From Psychrobacillus sp044762855 (GTDB lineage Bacteria > Bacillota > Bacilli > Bacillales_A > Planococcaceae), in assembly GCF_044762855.1 (NCBI RefSeq), contig NZ_JBIWFB010000003.1, positions 310,001 to 374,000 of the forward strand: DNA of 64,000 bases, written 5' to 3'. The position numbers and the translations under genes are program-made. This document shows, in pieces, positions 34,662 through 43,680 of this stretch; positions within the stretch are counted from its first letter, which is position 1; each line of letters opens with the position of its first letter. Below the pieces are notes generated by a model. That model was not told the DNA's origin. It did no database searches and was given only the letters and a program-made list of their open reading frames with translations.

Positions 34662-35150
34662 ATGAATTTATATTTAACTTCCGGAACTCCGGAATTTATG
34701 GAGTCCATCAGAAAAAAACATCCAAATGAGCAAATATTTGCCCTGCACGGAATAGGGAACTCCGTACTAATCCATGAAACTGCTAAAAAAACTGTTTTTC
34801 AAGCTCCAAGAAAGTATGAAATATTAGAGACTACCGGACAGTTCTCCGAAAAAGGATATTTCGCCTTACAACATATTCCCATTTCCGAGGAAGGTAAACC
34901 CATTTTCGAATACAAATATACAAACTTATCTAAAACCCTTGAACATGAGCCTGGGTTCATTGCACTACGCGTACTTAAACCAATCAAATCAGACACTTAT
35001 ATTATTTTAACAGAATGGTCTGGTCCGAACAGCTATGAAATGTGGGCAAAATCCCATCCGATGAATTTTGATAATGTCGCCGATAAGCAACAATTCTTCA
35101 CAGGTGCACCTTATGTTTCTACTTACTCATCAACAAATGAAAACGATTAA
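34662..35150 (+). CDS. hmoB: Haem-degrading monooxygenase
   Basis: 162 residues. The C-terminal half is an antibiotic-biosynthesis-monooxygenase (ABM) ferredoxin-like fold (EHEPGFIALRVLKP, ILTEWSGPNSYEMWAKS), the N-terminal half an extension (MNLYLTSGTPEFM, ALHGIGNSVLIHE) as in B. subtilis HmoB (YhgC). That gene is also adjacent to hemEHY. It likely opens the haem ring to free iron. Ribosome site AGGAGGT lies 6 bases upstream. Confidence 0.85.
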   Translation: MNLYLTSGTPEFMESIRKKHPNEQIFALHGIGNSVLIHETAKKTVFQAPRKYEILETTGQFSEKGYFALQHIPISEEGKPIFEYKYTNLSKTLEHEPGFIALRVLKPIKSDTYIILTEWSGPNSYEMWAKSHPMNFDNVADKQQFFTGAPYVSTYSSTNEND

Positions 35151-35218
35151 ATTAGAGATCTAAACATTATAAAAACTGTTTGGTGCGTTAAACTTTAAAT
35201 GAATATAGGGGGGAGAAA

Positions 35219-35428
35219 ATGTTCAATAAAGAATCAGAGAAGAATAAGACCTCAAAGAAGAGATTTGAAGAGATATTTTCAGAAAATGGCGTGGCTAATG
35301 GAAACAGAATATTAGTTGATAGAGAAACTGGAGTTCACTATTTATTTAGTTGGAGTGGATATTCAGGCGGCATTACCCCGTTATTAGATAAGGATGGAAA
35401 ACCAATAATAAAATCAACTAACGAATAA
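35219..35428 (+). CDS. DUF6440-like small protein
   Basis: 69 residues, charged N terminus followed by the block RILVDRETGVHYLFSWSGYSGGITPLLDKDGKP, a compact beta-rich family I know as DUF6440, of unknown function. Ribosome site GGGGGAG lies 6 bases upstream, and a terminator follows at 35472. Monocistronic. Confidence 0.75.
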   Translation: MFNKESEKNKTSKKRFEEIFSENGVANGNRILVDRETGVHYLFSWSGYSGGITPLLDKDGKPIIKSTNE

Positions 35429-35471
35429 CACACTTTACCCTGTTCCACAAAAGCAATCAGCAATTATCATG

Positions 35472-35517
35472 AGTAAACCACCCTGGGCTTACGACTTCAG
35501 GGCGGTTTACTTTTTTC
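35472..35517 (+). terminator. Terminator after the DUF6440 gene
   Basis: GTAAACCACCCTG and CAGGGCGGTTTAC arms, one mismatch, followed by TTTTTTC. Confidence 0.88.
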
Positions 35518-35601
35518 TTTTTTTAAAAATAAAAATACTGACCTCCTAACACATATTCCATATAAAAATAGCCCAGTCTTATAAACTGAGCTATACCTTT
35601 G

Positions 35602-36819
35602 TTATTGTGCTAGTAATGCCAACTTGCTTTTAGAGGGTGTTTCATATTTTACTTGCGCAGACTTCTGAACATAGCTTCCACCGCCTACACCATATAAACC
35701 GCCATGATCACTCTTATAGCTATAAACTCGATATTCTTCTCCTTTTTTCAATGGACGGACCGTGGTTAATGAACCATTGCTCTCCATTTTCACCAAATTG
35801 GTATTAGATAGAATAGTAACTTTACCTATTTGCCCTAATTTTAGTTCTGTTTTTCCCCACATAACTTTTACAGCAGGTCCTCCTACTTTTTTCGTAATAT
35901 AAGCAGAAGAAATATAACCTACTAGTTTTTGATCCTCGGTTTTAACTGGGTACCATACAAATTGGTTTAAACTTGTTAAGGACTGGTCATATTGGAAATT
36001 TCCATCAATAATCAACGTAGTATTTTTGGTTACAGCTTTTGCTACAGAAGCAGTACTAGGTTGAGTTCTTAAATTTACCTTGTCCGCTGTTATCGATACT
36101 TTGTCTCCTTTTTTAAATTGATAAGCAGAGGGATGCAAGATACCCGTTACTGTATATTCCATCTTGTTGAATTTAATATTTTCACTGCTATTAGGGTCAT
36201 ATTTAAAATCAGCTATTTGGAAAGGAAACTGTCCTAATTTCGTGCCGTTTAAATAACTATCATTTTCAATATGCGCAAAAACTTTTTCTTGGTAAGCGTC
36301 TCTATTGTTCAATCCACTAGATCGATAGAGCGGGCTATTAACAGGTTTTGTACCGTTATAAGCCATAACAGGGAAGTACCAATTTTCAATTACTTCTTGT
36401 CCTGCTCCTTTTATTTTAGGCAAATCTGTACGTTTATACATACTAGCGAGTATTTCAACACCTGCTTGAAGATTGTAGTTAATATCATATTTTAATCTCT
36501 CTTGATCATAGCCTGATTGATTGGTAATTTGCATAAGACCAATCCCATTATCTTTTGAAATGACAGGCTGACCATTTTCATCAAATTGTTTCCAAGCCCC
36601 ATTTTCTCTTGAAGCCACAGCTTTTACGACTTCTGGAGGAATGTTAGCTTCTAATGCAGCATTGGTAAGTAGGCAGTTCATGTGCTGAAAAGTAGGATTT
36701 TCGTTTGGCTTTATTTCACCATAGGACGAGCATGTGGATGTAGCAAAAGTTTCTTCAGAAGACCAACCAAGGAGCAGTAAGCAAGTTAAGAATCCTACTC
36801 CCATTTTGATAGATTTCAT
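35602..36819 (-). CDS. Secreted transglycosylase-like protein with SH3b domain
   Basis: 405 residues from the ATG at 36819 (GGAG 9 bases upstream). A signal peptide (about 1-25, MGVGFLTCLLLLGWSS ... ATS) is followed by a lysozyme-like SLT domain: NIPPEVVKAVASRENGAW contains the likely catalytic glutamate, then GIGLMQITNQ and VMAYNGTKP. About residues 230-305 resemble a bacterial SH3 domain (VNLRTQPSTAS). No lipobox or sortase site, so it is exported and probably binds cell wall. Which muropeptide bond it cuts is not known. Confidence 0.8.
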   Translation of the reverse strand: MKSIKMGVGFLTCLLLLGWSSEETFATSTCSSYGEIKPNENPTFQHMNCLLTNAALEANIPPEVVKAVASRENGAWKQFDENGQPVISKDNGIGLMQITNQSGYDQERLKYDINYNLQAGVEILASMYKRTDLPKIKGAGQEVIENWYFPVMAYNGTKPVNSPLYRSSGLNNRDAYQEKVFAHIENDSYLNGTKLGQFPFQIADFKYDPNSSENIKFNKMEYTVTGILHPSAYQFKKGDKVSITADKVNLRTQPSTASVAKAVTKNTTLIIDGNFQYDQSLTSLNQFVWYPVKTEDQKLVGYISSAYITKKVGGPAVKVMWGKTELKLGQIGKVTILSNTNLVKMESNGSLTTVRPLKKGEEYRVYSYKSDHGGLYGVGGGSYVQKSAQVKYETPSKSKLALLAQ

Positions 36820-36952
36820 GTAATCATTCTCCATTCTATTTTTATATTTATATAGTATATTTTACCATAGTTAACTAAAGCCATGTATTCTAGGGTGCCT
36901 CATATGCTTTTACATAATGACGACAACAAAGAAGAAAAGATCTCCCAACATT

Positions 36953-37846
36953 TTAAGAAACTGATGGCTTGGTAGGTTTTATGCTAAAATTTCCAGACAG
37001 ATATAGACCGAATAAAACTAAGACCGCTCCAATTACAGAAAGTTGCGTAATCGGTTCCCCTAGTAATATCGCTCCTAGAATATAACCGGCAACAGGATTT
37101 AAAAGCAACCAATTATTTGCTGTAATAGCGTCTTTTTTGAGCAGGTAAAACCAAAGACTTAAATTGAAAATGGATAGAGCAAAAACTGACCAAAGTAAAT
37201 ATCCTATAACATTCATATCCATCTTAATTGGTTGGCCAGCTTCTAAAAGAAGTGCAGGAATTACTAAAATAAGACCACCAAAAACTACCTGCCACGTATT
37301 AATTACAATGGATGGTAACTGTAAATCCATTTTCTTGTAGATAAGACTTCCTATAGCCATCGACATAATGGCAACAGCTAAAAGTAAAATCCCGCCATTT
37401 GTAGCATGACTACCTACTAATGACGGATAGGAAGCGATGAATAATCCTGTAAAAGAGATGACTATGCCTCCCCATTCCTTAAGCCGAATCTTTTGCCCTA
37501 AAAACAGAAATGCAAGTAATGCATAGAGTAGAGCATTTACTGGCACGAAAAGATTAAAAATACTAGAGGAAATTGTCTGAAGAGCTATTAAACCCAGTCC
37601 TAAAAACAAAGAGGTATTTAATAAACCTAACCAAAATAAGATCCAGAATTCTCGCTTATTGGGCATTCTATATTTTCCTCTTTGCAATACATAAATATAA
37701 ATCAGCAACAATATTCCAGCGATAATAAAACGCATCGTCGCAAGTGTTAATGGTGGAGCAGACTGCAGTCCAAATTTCATGGCAACCGCTCCAGAAGCAT
37801 ATAAGACAGTAAATAATAGACCTAGCATCAAACCCTTAAAACCCAT
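36953..37846 (-). CDS. EamA/DMT-family transporter
   Basis: 297 residues with ten hydrophobic helices in two EamA repeats (the second starts near GGILLLAVAIMSMAIGSLIYKK). The C-terminal segment NPVAGYILGAILLGEPIT is typical of the family. Members export amino acids or other metabolites; the substrate is unknown. Monocistronic, ribosome site AAAGGGG about 11 bases upstream. Confidence 0.85.
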   Translation of the reverse strand: MGFKGLMLGLLFTVLYASGAVAMKFGLQSAPPLTLATMRFIIAGILLLIYIYVLQRGKYRMPNKREFWILFWLGLLNTSLFLGLGLIALQTISSSIFNLFVPVNALLYALLAFLFLGQKIRLKEWGGIVISFTGLFIASYPSLVGSHATNGGILLLAVAIMSMAIGSLIYKKMDLQLPSIVINTWQVVFGGLILVIPALLLEAGQPIKMDMNVIGYLLWSVFALSIFNLSLWFYLLKKDAITANNWLLLNPVAGYILGAILLGEPITQLSVIGAVLVLFGLYLSGNFSIKPTKPSVS

Positions 37847-38109
37847 AAAATTTAATCCCCTTTGGCACCCTCGTTATCGCAATACTAGTTCTATTAATCT
37901 ACCACATTATAGAATTTTCTGAAAACAAATAAACTGAGGTAAACAAATTCATTTCAATATACTTACTATTCCTTTAGGAGTTTGAAAAAATTAAAACACT
38001 ATCCTTTCATTCTAATAAAATATTTATTGCTTAAGATGTAAAAAACCTAACATAACTAATCGTCTACTTTTTTGTTATAATAGTAAAAAGATAAATGGAG
38101 GTACAGTTT

Positions 38110-39279
38110 ATGACAAAACAATTAACAGAAAAATTAGATAGTGCATTTGAAGAGATGGTTGAAATTCGTCGTTATTTACATATGCATCCCGAAGTATCAT
38201 TTAAAGAAACAAAAACAGCCAAGTATATTCAAGACTTTTATACGAATTTAGGTATTCCATTTCAAGCAAATGTCGGTGGAAATGGCGTTGTCGCTAGAGT
38301 TAAAGGCGCTTTACCTGGTAAAACAGTTGCACTTCGAGCTGATTTCGATGCACTGCCAATTCAAGATGAAAAAGATGTTCCATATAAATCTACAATAGAC
38401 GGTGTGATGCATGCATGTGGACATGATGGGCATACGGCAACCCTGCTCATTCTTGCACGTACGATCAATGAATTAAAAGATGAGTTAGCTGGAGAGTATG
38501 TATTTATTCATCAGCATGCGGAAGAATATGCGCCAGGTGGAGCCAAGCCTATGATTGAGGCAGGATGTCTTGACGGAGTAGATGCCATTTTCGGTACGCA
38601 TTTATGGTCTTTATTCCCTCTTGGATCCATAGAATATAAATCTGGTCCAATAATGGCGGCAGCGGACCGTTTTGAAATTACCATTCAAGGGAAAGGCGGA
38701 CATGGAGCTAATCCGCACCAAGCAATTGATGCAATCGTAGTTGCCTCTCAACTTGTCGTAAACTTACAGCAATTAGTAGCAAGAAGAGTAGACCCAACAC
38801 AATCTGCAGTTCTTTCTGTCGGTTCTTTTGTAGCGGAAAATGCTTTTAATATTATTGCAGACAATGTAAAACTAGCTGGCACAGTTCGAACTTTTGATGC
38901 AGACGTAAGGGATTTAATGGAGCGTGAGTTAGAAAGAGTACTAGAAGGTACTTGCCTTACTGCTGACTGTACGTATACGCTGGAATATACTCGTGGCTAT
39001 CCACCGGTTATTAATCATAAAGAAGAAACTGAGTTTTTAGCAACTATTGCTGGGGACGTACCTGGTGTGGAACTAGTAAAAGAGTCAGAACTTCTGATGA
39101 TTGGAGAAGATTTTGGCTATTATATGGAAGAGATTCCTGGGACATTTTTCTTTACAGGAGCAATGCCAGAAGGGGAAGCTTTCCCTCATCATAGTCCAAA
39201 TTTCGACTTCGATGAACGCGCTATGCTTATTGCAGCAAAAACACTAGGAACAGCTGCTATTCAATATCAAACAAAATAA
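38110..39279 (+). CDS. M20-family amidohydrolase (N-acyl-amino-acid hydrolase type)
   Basis: 389 residues. HACGHDGHTA (about residues 98-107) and HQHAEEYAPGGAKPM hold the metal ligands, and the dimerisation domain begins at DRFEITIQGKGGHGANPH. This is the HipO/AmhX/YhaA-type branch that deacylates N-acetyl- or hippuryl-like amino acids. The start at 38110 has GGAGG 7 bases upstream. A TATAAT at 38076 marks the promoter. It is next to ecsAB, as yhaA is in B. subtilis. Confidence 0.88.
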   Translation: MTKQLTEKLDSAFEEMVEIRRYLHMHPEVSFKETKTAKYIQDFYTNLGIPFQANVGGNGVVARVKGALPGKTVALRADFDALPIQDEKDVPYKSTIDGVMHACGHDGHTATLLILARTINELKDELAGEYVFIHQHAEEYAPGGAKPMIEAGCLDGVDAIFGTHLWSLFPLGSIEYKSGPIMAAADRFEITIQGKGGHGANPHQAIDAIVVASQLVVNLQQLVARRVDPTQSAVLSVGSFVAENAFNIIADNVKLAGTVRTFDADVRDLMERELERVLEGTCLTADCTYTLEYTRGYPPVINHKEETEFLATIAGDVPGVELVKESELLMIGEDFGYYMEEIPGTFFFTGAMPEGEAFPHHSPNFDFDERAMLIAAKTLGTAAIQYQTK

Positions 39280-39280
39280 G

Positions 39281-39308
39281 AAAAAGGCTGTCCAGTGACA
39301 GCCTTTTT
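39281..39308. terminator. Bidirectional terminator between amidohydrolase and ecsB
   Basis: AAAAAGGCTGTC and GACAGCCTTTTT with a CAGT loop. Confidence 0.92.
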
Positions 39309-39309
39309 C

Positions 39310-40506
39310 TTATTTCTTGCTCATTCGAATAGTTAATTCGGAAACAATGTAGACAGCAATTGGTACGAGGAATAATGGTAAGGTATACTCACCTTTTATT
39401 AAAACGGCGATAAGTACCAAAATTGCTTGTTTAAATTGAATTACACGCATTAATTTATTGACTGCCCATTTTCTAGCATTCGAATCTACCGGGAATAACT
39501 GATCCATTCGGAATTCATGGCCAGATAACAAAGCATGGCGCAATTGGACAACTGTTGCAAATGCAAGCGCACTTGTGAAAATAATTGCAACAATTGGAAA
39601 TGGAATAAAATACGCACCAACAACAGATAATGCTGTAAGTCGTACCCATAAATAGAAATAATCATTTGTGCGAATAAAAGTCCGCAACACTAAATATAGT
39701 TGACTATTTTTTTGCGCATATGGAGCAACGTTATAAATAACATCCAACCATTTTCTTCTTTTCGTCATTCCTCTTATATGCGGAACATCGGTGAAATAAT
39801 TAGCAAATCGGTAAAAACGCATCATGCGAGATTGTTCCACTTCGATAAAATGATCAAATGGAAACGGTACCTCGCTCTTTTTCTTCTGCCAAACAATTGC
39901 ATATATCAATTGAATAACAACAATCGCGACTAAAAATACATAATTACCACTCAATAGGAAATAGAGTGCCGCAAATAATAGAAGAAAACGTATAAAACGG
40001 TCAACCCACACCGATCTTCCATTCGAAGCAAAACGATAATTAAATTCCGCGTGAATACTCCAATACTTCATCACTACAATAAAAACGAAAAAAGACAAAA
40101 TCTCCTCTTTTGTAGCACCCGCAACTTTCGTAAGTAACGGTATCGAAACAACAAAAGCCGCAAGCGATAGAAAAATAGACGAAAAATAGGTCCATCTTAG
40201 CGCAAGCTTTAAATATTCTTTAAGCTTCGTTTCTAATGGTAAAAAATATACACTATCCGCATGCTTCATCAGAGTAACTGGTGTACTCATCGCCAATAAA
40301 ATACTTAAAATGAAAGCTACAACTAAAAAAGCGGGAAAATCTTTTGGAGCTGTATTAAGCCACTCACTATACGAATATCCCCCTGCACCTATGACGAAAA
40401 CAAGTACAATCGCTATATGGCCAGTGAAGATAAATTTTAAGTATTTTTGTAATTCATTTATATAGTAGACAAAGCGTTTAGCCCATATTTCACGCAAATT
40501 GTTCAT
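39310..40506 (-). CDS. ecsB: ABC transporter permease EcsB
   Basis: 398 residues with about nine or ten membrane helices and a charged start (LREIWAKRFVYYINELQKYLK) typical of EcsB. With EcsA it affects protein secretion, sigma-W and competence in B. subtilis, partly through the intramembrane protease RasP. It overlaps ecsA by 17 bases. Transported substrate unknown. Confidence 0.88.
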   Translation of the reverse strand: MNNLREIWAKRFVYYINELQKYLKFIFTGHIAIVLVFVIGAGGYSYSEWLNTAPKDFPAFLVVAFILSILLAMSTPVTLMKHADSVYFLPLETKLKEYLKLALRWTYFSSIFLSLAAFVVSIPLLTKVAGATKEEILSFFVFIVVMKYWSIHAEFNYRFASNGRSVWVDRFIRFLLLFAALYFLLSGNYVFLVAIVVIQLIYAIVWQKKKSEVPFPFDHFIEVEQSRMMRFYRFANYFTDVPHIRGMTKRRKWLDVIYNVAPYAQKNSQLYLVLRTFIRTNDYFYLWVRLTALSVVGAYFIPFPIVAIIFTSALAFATVVQLRHALLSGHEFRMDQLFPVDSNARKWAVNKLMRVIQFKQAILVLIAVLIKGEYTLPLFLVPIAVYIVSELTIRMSKK

Positions 40507-41239
40507 CTTGTTGTTCCTTCGTCATTTCGATATATAAATCATCTAATGTCGCATGTGGCTTATTAAAAGCGACTCGTAGATCTGCCATCGTTCCTTGTGC
40601 ACGTATTTTCCCATTATGCAACAGAAGGATTCGGTCACAATATTTCTCCGCTGTCGATAGAATATGCGTCGACATAAGAACAGAAGCACCTTCGTCTTTT
40701 CGTGACTTCATTTGATCAAGTAACGATTGAATACCTAATGGATCTAACCCTACAAAAGGCTCATCAATAATATAAAGGTCAGGGTTTACTAAAAACGCAC
40801 ACATAATCATTACTTTTTGGCGCATCCCTTTTGAAAAGTGTGCTGGAAACCAGTTCAATCGTTTCTCCATTCGAAACTCTTTTAGTAAAGACTCTTTTCT
40901 AGCTTCGAATACTGTTTGATCTAAATTATAAGCCATGGCAGTTAGCTCTAAATGTTCTTTTAATGTTAGCTCATCATATAATACTGGCGTCTCCGGTATA
41001 TACGAAAAAGAAGTACGATACGTTGCCGGATCCTCTTTTAATGACTTTCCATTTAGCAGAATTTCCCCTTTTGCAGCGTTCATCGTTCCGATAATATGTT
41101 TAATCGTTGTACTCTTCCCTGCTCCATTTAGTCCTATTAAACCGACTAACTCCCCTTTTCCAATAGAAAAAGTTAGATCATGTAGCACCGGCTTTCTTGT
41201 ATAACCACCTGTTACGTTCGTTAGTTCTAATACTGTCAT
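40490..41239 (-). CDS. ecsA: ABC transporter ATPase EcsA
   Basis: 249 residues. Walker A LIGLNGAGKSTTIKH, the signature FSKGMRQKVMIM and Walker B LYIIDEPFVGLDP. The FSKGM form of the signature and adjacency to ecsB identify EcsA. Start at ATG 41239 with GAGGTG 6 bases upstream; a GTG start 9 bases earlier overlaps the ribosome site. The divergent hit gene on the other side is also a B. subtilis neighbour. Confidence 0.92.
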   Translation of the reverse strand: MTVLELTNVTGGYTRKPVLHDLTFSIGKGELVGLIGLNGAGKSTTIKHIIGTMNAAKGEILLNGKSLKEDPATYRTSFSYIPETPVLYDELTLKEHLELTAMAYNLDQTVFEARKESLLKEFRMEKRLNWFPAHFSKGMRQKVMIMCAFLVNPDLYIIDEPFVGLDPLGIQSLLDQMKSRKDEGASVLMSTHILSTAEKYCDRILLLHNGKIRAQGTMADLRVAFNKPHATLDDLYIEMTKEQQDEQFA

Positions 41240-41351
41240 CTCTGGCACCTCATCTCTTCTAAATAGTTTACCAAAACCTATACGAAAAATCTTCTTTAAG
41301 TTGTCCTATTATATGCTAAACTATTGGTAACAATGAATAGGAGGTTTTTTC

Positions 41352-41777
41352 ATGAGTGAATGTATTTTTTGTAAAATAATTGACGGTTCTATTCCAAGTG
41401 CGAAAATTTATGAGGACGAGCATGTGTATGCCTTTATGGATATCCAGCCCCTGACAAAAGGTCATACGCTCGTTATTCCAAAAAATCATAAAGAATTTGT
41501 ATATGATTTATCCGAAGATGAAGCGAGTAATTTATTTAAAGTAGTTCCAAAAATTGCTTCTGTTTTGAAAGAAACATTTGGTCCTGTCGGCATGAACTTG
41601 CTTAATAATAATGGTGCTCCTGCTGGACAAAGTGTTTTCCATTTTCACTTGCATTTTATCCCTCGTTATGATCAAACGGACGGCTTCCGTGCAACTTGGA
41701 TGACAAAGGAAAAAACATTTACTACGGAAGTTATTCAAGATTTGGCAAAAGAATTAGCTGAAAAACTAGCAAACTAA
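41352..41777 (+). CDS. hit: HIT-family nucleotide hydrolase
   Basis: 141 residues with the histidine triad FHFHLHFIPR (HxHxHxx) near residue 97-106, and CIFCKIIDGSIPSAKIYED at the start with a zinc-type CxxC. Hydrolyses nucleotide phosphoramidates. Divergent from ecsAB as in B. subtilis. Confidence 0.95.
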   Translation: MSECIFCKIIDGSIPSAKIYEDEHVYAFMDIQPLTKGHTLVIPKNHKEFVYDLSEDEASNLFKVVPKIASVLKETFGPVGMNLLNNNGAPAGQSVFHFHLHFIPRYDQTDGFRATWMTKEKTFTTEVIQDLAKELAEKLAN

Positions 41778-41837
41778 TTATTGCAATTACGGGAAAAAAG
41801 ACTTATAATCACTAGTAAGATTCTTGCTAACGATCAA

Positions 41838-41895
41838 GAGGATACGTTAGAGGGATTTTAACAAATTGAGCTTAGAAAAGCTGAGGAGAGATGAG
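41838..41895 (+). promoter_or_regulatory. Probable TRAP-binding leader of trpP
   Basis: GAG/UAG triplets occur at 41838, 41848 (TAG, overlapped by GAG at 41850), 41868, 41873 (TAG), 41883, 41886/41888 and 41893; another TAG lies inside the gene at 41914. They straddle the ribosome site GAGGAGAG and approach the TTG start. B. subtilis trpP (yhaG) is repressed in translation by TRAP binding to such triplets. Spacing is not uniformly 2-3 bases in the upstream part, so the site is weaker than the B. subtilis one. Confidence 0.6.
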
Positions 41896-41897
41896 AA

Positions 41898-42422
41898 TTG
41901 AATACGAAAAATTTAGTATTAATGTCCCTACTAATTGGGGTCGGTGCAGTACTTTATATTATTATCCCTGGATTTAATGGTGGGATGAAACCAGATTTCA
42001 TGTTAACGATGATGTTTATTGGAATTCTGTTATTCCCTGAAGTAAAAAGTGTATTTTTACTTGGTATTTCCACAGGTGTTATTTCTGGATTGTTTTCTAC
42101 ATTCCCAGGTGGATTTGTACCGAATATCATTGATAAATCAGTAACAGCATTTGTTTTCTTTGGATTAGTGCTATTGCTTACTAAATATGCAAACAAATTA
42201 CCGGTTGCTATCGTTCTTACATGTGTAGGTACGCTCGTATCAGGAACAGTATTTTTATCAACTGCGATTTTTGTTTTTGGAGCAGGTGCAGTTTTCACAG
42301 AACTATTTGTTTTAGTAGTGCTTCCTGCAATTGCTATTAATGCTATAGCATTTTTTATCATTTATCCAATTATTGCAAAGTTGATCAAACGTTCCAAATT
42401 CCAAACAGCCCTTACAGTTTAA
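41898..42422 (+). CDS. trpP: Tryptophan transporter TrpP
   Basis: 174 residues, five or six membrane helices, beginning NTKNLVLMSLLIGVGAVLYIIIPG. The family is TrpP (YhaG) of B. subtilis, a tryptophan importer of the ECF-S-component-like fold. The start is TTG at 41898; the ATG at 41891 is out of frame, and the ribosome site GAGGAGAG lies 7 bases before the TTG. Its leader contains a likely TRAP site. Between hit and yhaH, the same order as in B. subtilis. Confidence 0.9.
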   Translation: MNTKNLVLMSLLIGVGAVLYIIIPGFNGGMKPDFMLTMMFIGILLFPEVKSVFLLGISTGVISGLFSTFPGGFVPNIIDKSVTAFVFFGLVLLLTKYANKLPVAIVLTCVGTLVSGTVFLSTAIFVFGAGAVFTELFVLVVLPAIAINAIAFFIIYPIIAKLIKRSKFQTALTV

Positions 42423-42428
42423 ATTATT

Positions 42429-42457
42429 GCTTTCCTTTTCGAAGGAAAGCTTTTTTT
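42429..42457 (+). terminator. Terminator of trpP
   Basis: GCTTTCCTT and AAGGAAAGC with a TTCG loop, followed by TTTTTTT. Confidence 0.92.
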
Positions 42458-42524
42458 GTTCAGATTATTATGTTTTAATTAAGATATAAAAAGGAATAGT
42501 AAATTACATAAGGGGTGAACGCAC

Positions 42525-42899
42525 ATGAAAATAGTACCATTATTTTTAGGAGTTGCAACGGGAGCGATAGCTGGGGCTGCTGCAGTATTATTATCCACTC
42601 CAAAGTCGGGTAGCGAAGTACGCATATCCTTAAAATCAACTTCAAACGACCTTCGGGACAAGTTATCTGATATTAAATATCAAATGCAAGACCTTAAAAA
42701 CTCTATCGGCAATCTAACGAAAGAGTCAAAAGAAGTAATTCCAAATGCTATAGAAGAAATAAAAGCAGACGTGGAGCAATGGAAAAACGAAACTGCCCCA
42801 CTACAAGCAAAGCTACAAGCAGAAATTTCCTCGATCCAGTCGGCAATCGAAGAGATGGAAAAAGCATTACCAAAGAAAAAAGAAGCTGCCACAAATTAA
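42525..42899 (+). CDS. yhaH: YtxH-domain protein (YhaH-like)
   Basis: 124 residues: one N-terminal glycine/alanine-rich membrane segment (LFLGVATGAIAGAAAVLLSTPKSG), then a charged coiled-coil of about 95 residues. The YtxH family includes B. subtilis YhaH, also beside trpP. Role unknown, possibly stress related. AGGGGTG ribosome site; terminator at 42915. Confidence 0.85.
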   Translation: MKIVPLFLGVATGAIAGAAAVLLSTPKSGSEVRISLKSTSNDLRDKLSDIKYQMQDLKNSIGNLTKESKEVIPNAIEEIKADVEQWKNETAPLQAKLQAEISSIQSAIEEMEKALPKKKEAATN

Positions 42900-42914
42900 G
42901 GGCAAGTTCAAATA

Positions 42915-42965
42915 AAACAGGCCATTTCTTGTTTGACTTAAAACAAGAAATGGCCTGTTTTTTTT
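42915..42965 (+). terminator. Terminator of yhaH
   Basis: AAACAGGCCATTTCTTGTTT pairs perfectly with AAACAAGAAATGGCCTGTTT around a 6-base loop, with more T following. Confidence 0.95.
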
Positions 42966-43025
42966 ATATTTTAAGGGCAATATAGGGATAATGCGTCTTA
43001 GAGAGTTCTATTAGGTGACCGCTGT

Positions 43026-43155
43026 GATTTTGGCTGCAGGACGGACGCTTTCCGTGGGGTGAGTGATGAGCCTTCACCGCCGCTTAGGCGTACGTTGTGA
43101 AGTCTCATCTTACTCACTTAATCCCTTCGGAGTCGCCGCCCTGCAGCCAAAAATC
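43026..43155. repeat. Large palindrome of copy B
   Basis: GATTTTGGCTGCAGGACGG pairs with the right arm ending CCTGCAGCCAAAAATC. The outermost arms differ from copy A (GGCTGCAG instead of CGCAGCAGG) yet remain complementary to each other, so the stem has been conserved through paired changes. Confidence 0.8.
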
Positions 43156-43350
43156 AATGGAAAAAAACTAATTTAATAGTGTCACAAATTAACAATAAAT
43201 GGTTGAACGAGACAATCGTGCCTTTAAACACGATAAACTTGTCGAGCAATTGACAGCCAGGCGAAATTGGCGATCTTTTAGGCTTATTATTCCTATAATA
43301 TGTCGAAATTATGGGCATCTCAATACAAGTAAACTTGCTACTGTAAGAAA

Positions 43351-43455
43351 TTAGTTGCTCTCATCATCAATTTAGTTGCTCTCATGTTGATTTTAGTAGC
43401 TTTCATACTGAAATTGGTTGCCTTCAATAACCTTTTGATTGCCCTTAGCCATTCT
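43351..43455. repeat. 21-bp-period array, box TTAGTTGCTCTCA (5 units)
   Basis: Boxes begin at 43351, 43372, 43393, 43414 and 43435, exactly 21 bp apart: TTAGTTGCTCTCA twice, TTAGTAGCTTTCA, TTGGTTGCCTTCA, TTGATTGCCCTTA. The variable halves differ from those in copy A even though surrounding sequence is alike. Confidence 0.85.
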
Positions 43456-43680
43456 TTGGAATTTTCGCGTTGGTATGAGACCCTGCAAGAGCGTTAGCGA
43501 CGTAGCGAATTGTCACGTGTCCGGAGGAAATATAGATGCCTCCGCATTGAGCCTCCTTCAGACGCATTATCTCTATATTAACAATAAATAACAATCATTT
43601 ATTTTTGAGAATATCTATCCAGTTACATACTTTCTTGCTATAATATCTGAAAGATAATAATAGAGAAGGAAGGTATACAA

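Larger units (their letters stand above)
42979..43579. mobile_element. MITE-like non-coding element, copy B (about 601 bp)
   Basis: AATATAGGGATAATGCGTC at 42979-42997 and, on the opposite strand at the right end (43579-43561), AATATAGAGATAATGCGTC: 19-bp terminal inverted repeats with one mismatch. Inside, in the same order as copy A: the large palindrome, TGAACGAGACAAT, CCTATAATATGT, a five-unit 21-bp array, GCCCTTAGCCATTCTTTGG, and GCAAGAGCGTTAGCGACGTAG. It is inserted between yhaH and hpr. No gene. Confidence 0.8.

Noticed and set aside
41954..42361. A 135-codon minus-strand frame over trpP
   Set aside because: It mirrors the trpP membrane helices and lacks start signals.
43351..43455. The 21-bp arrays as CRISPR
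   Set aside because: The repeated box is only 11-12 bp and the variable part about 10 bp, far too short; no cas gene is present.
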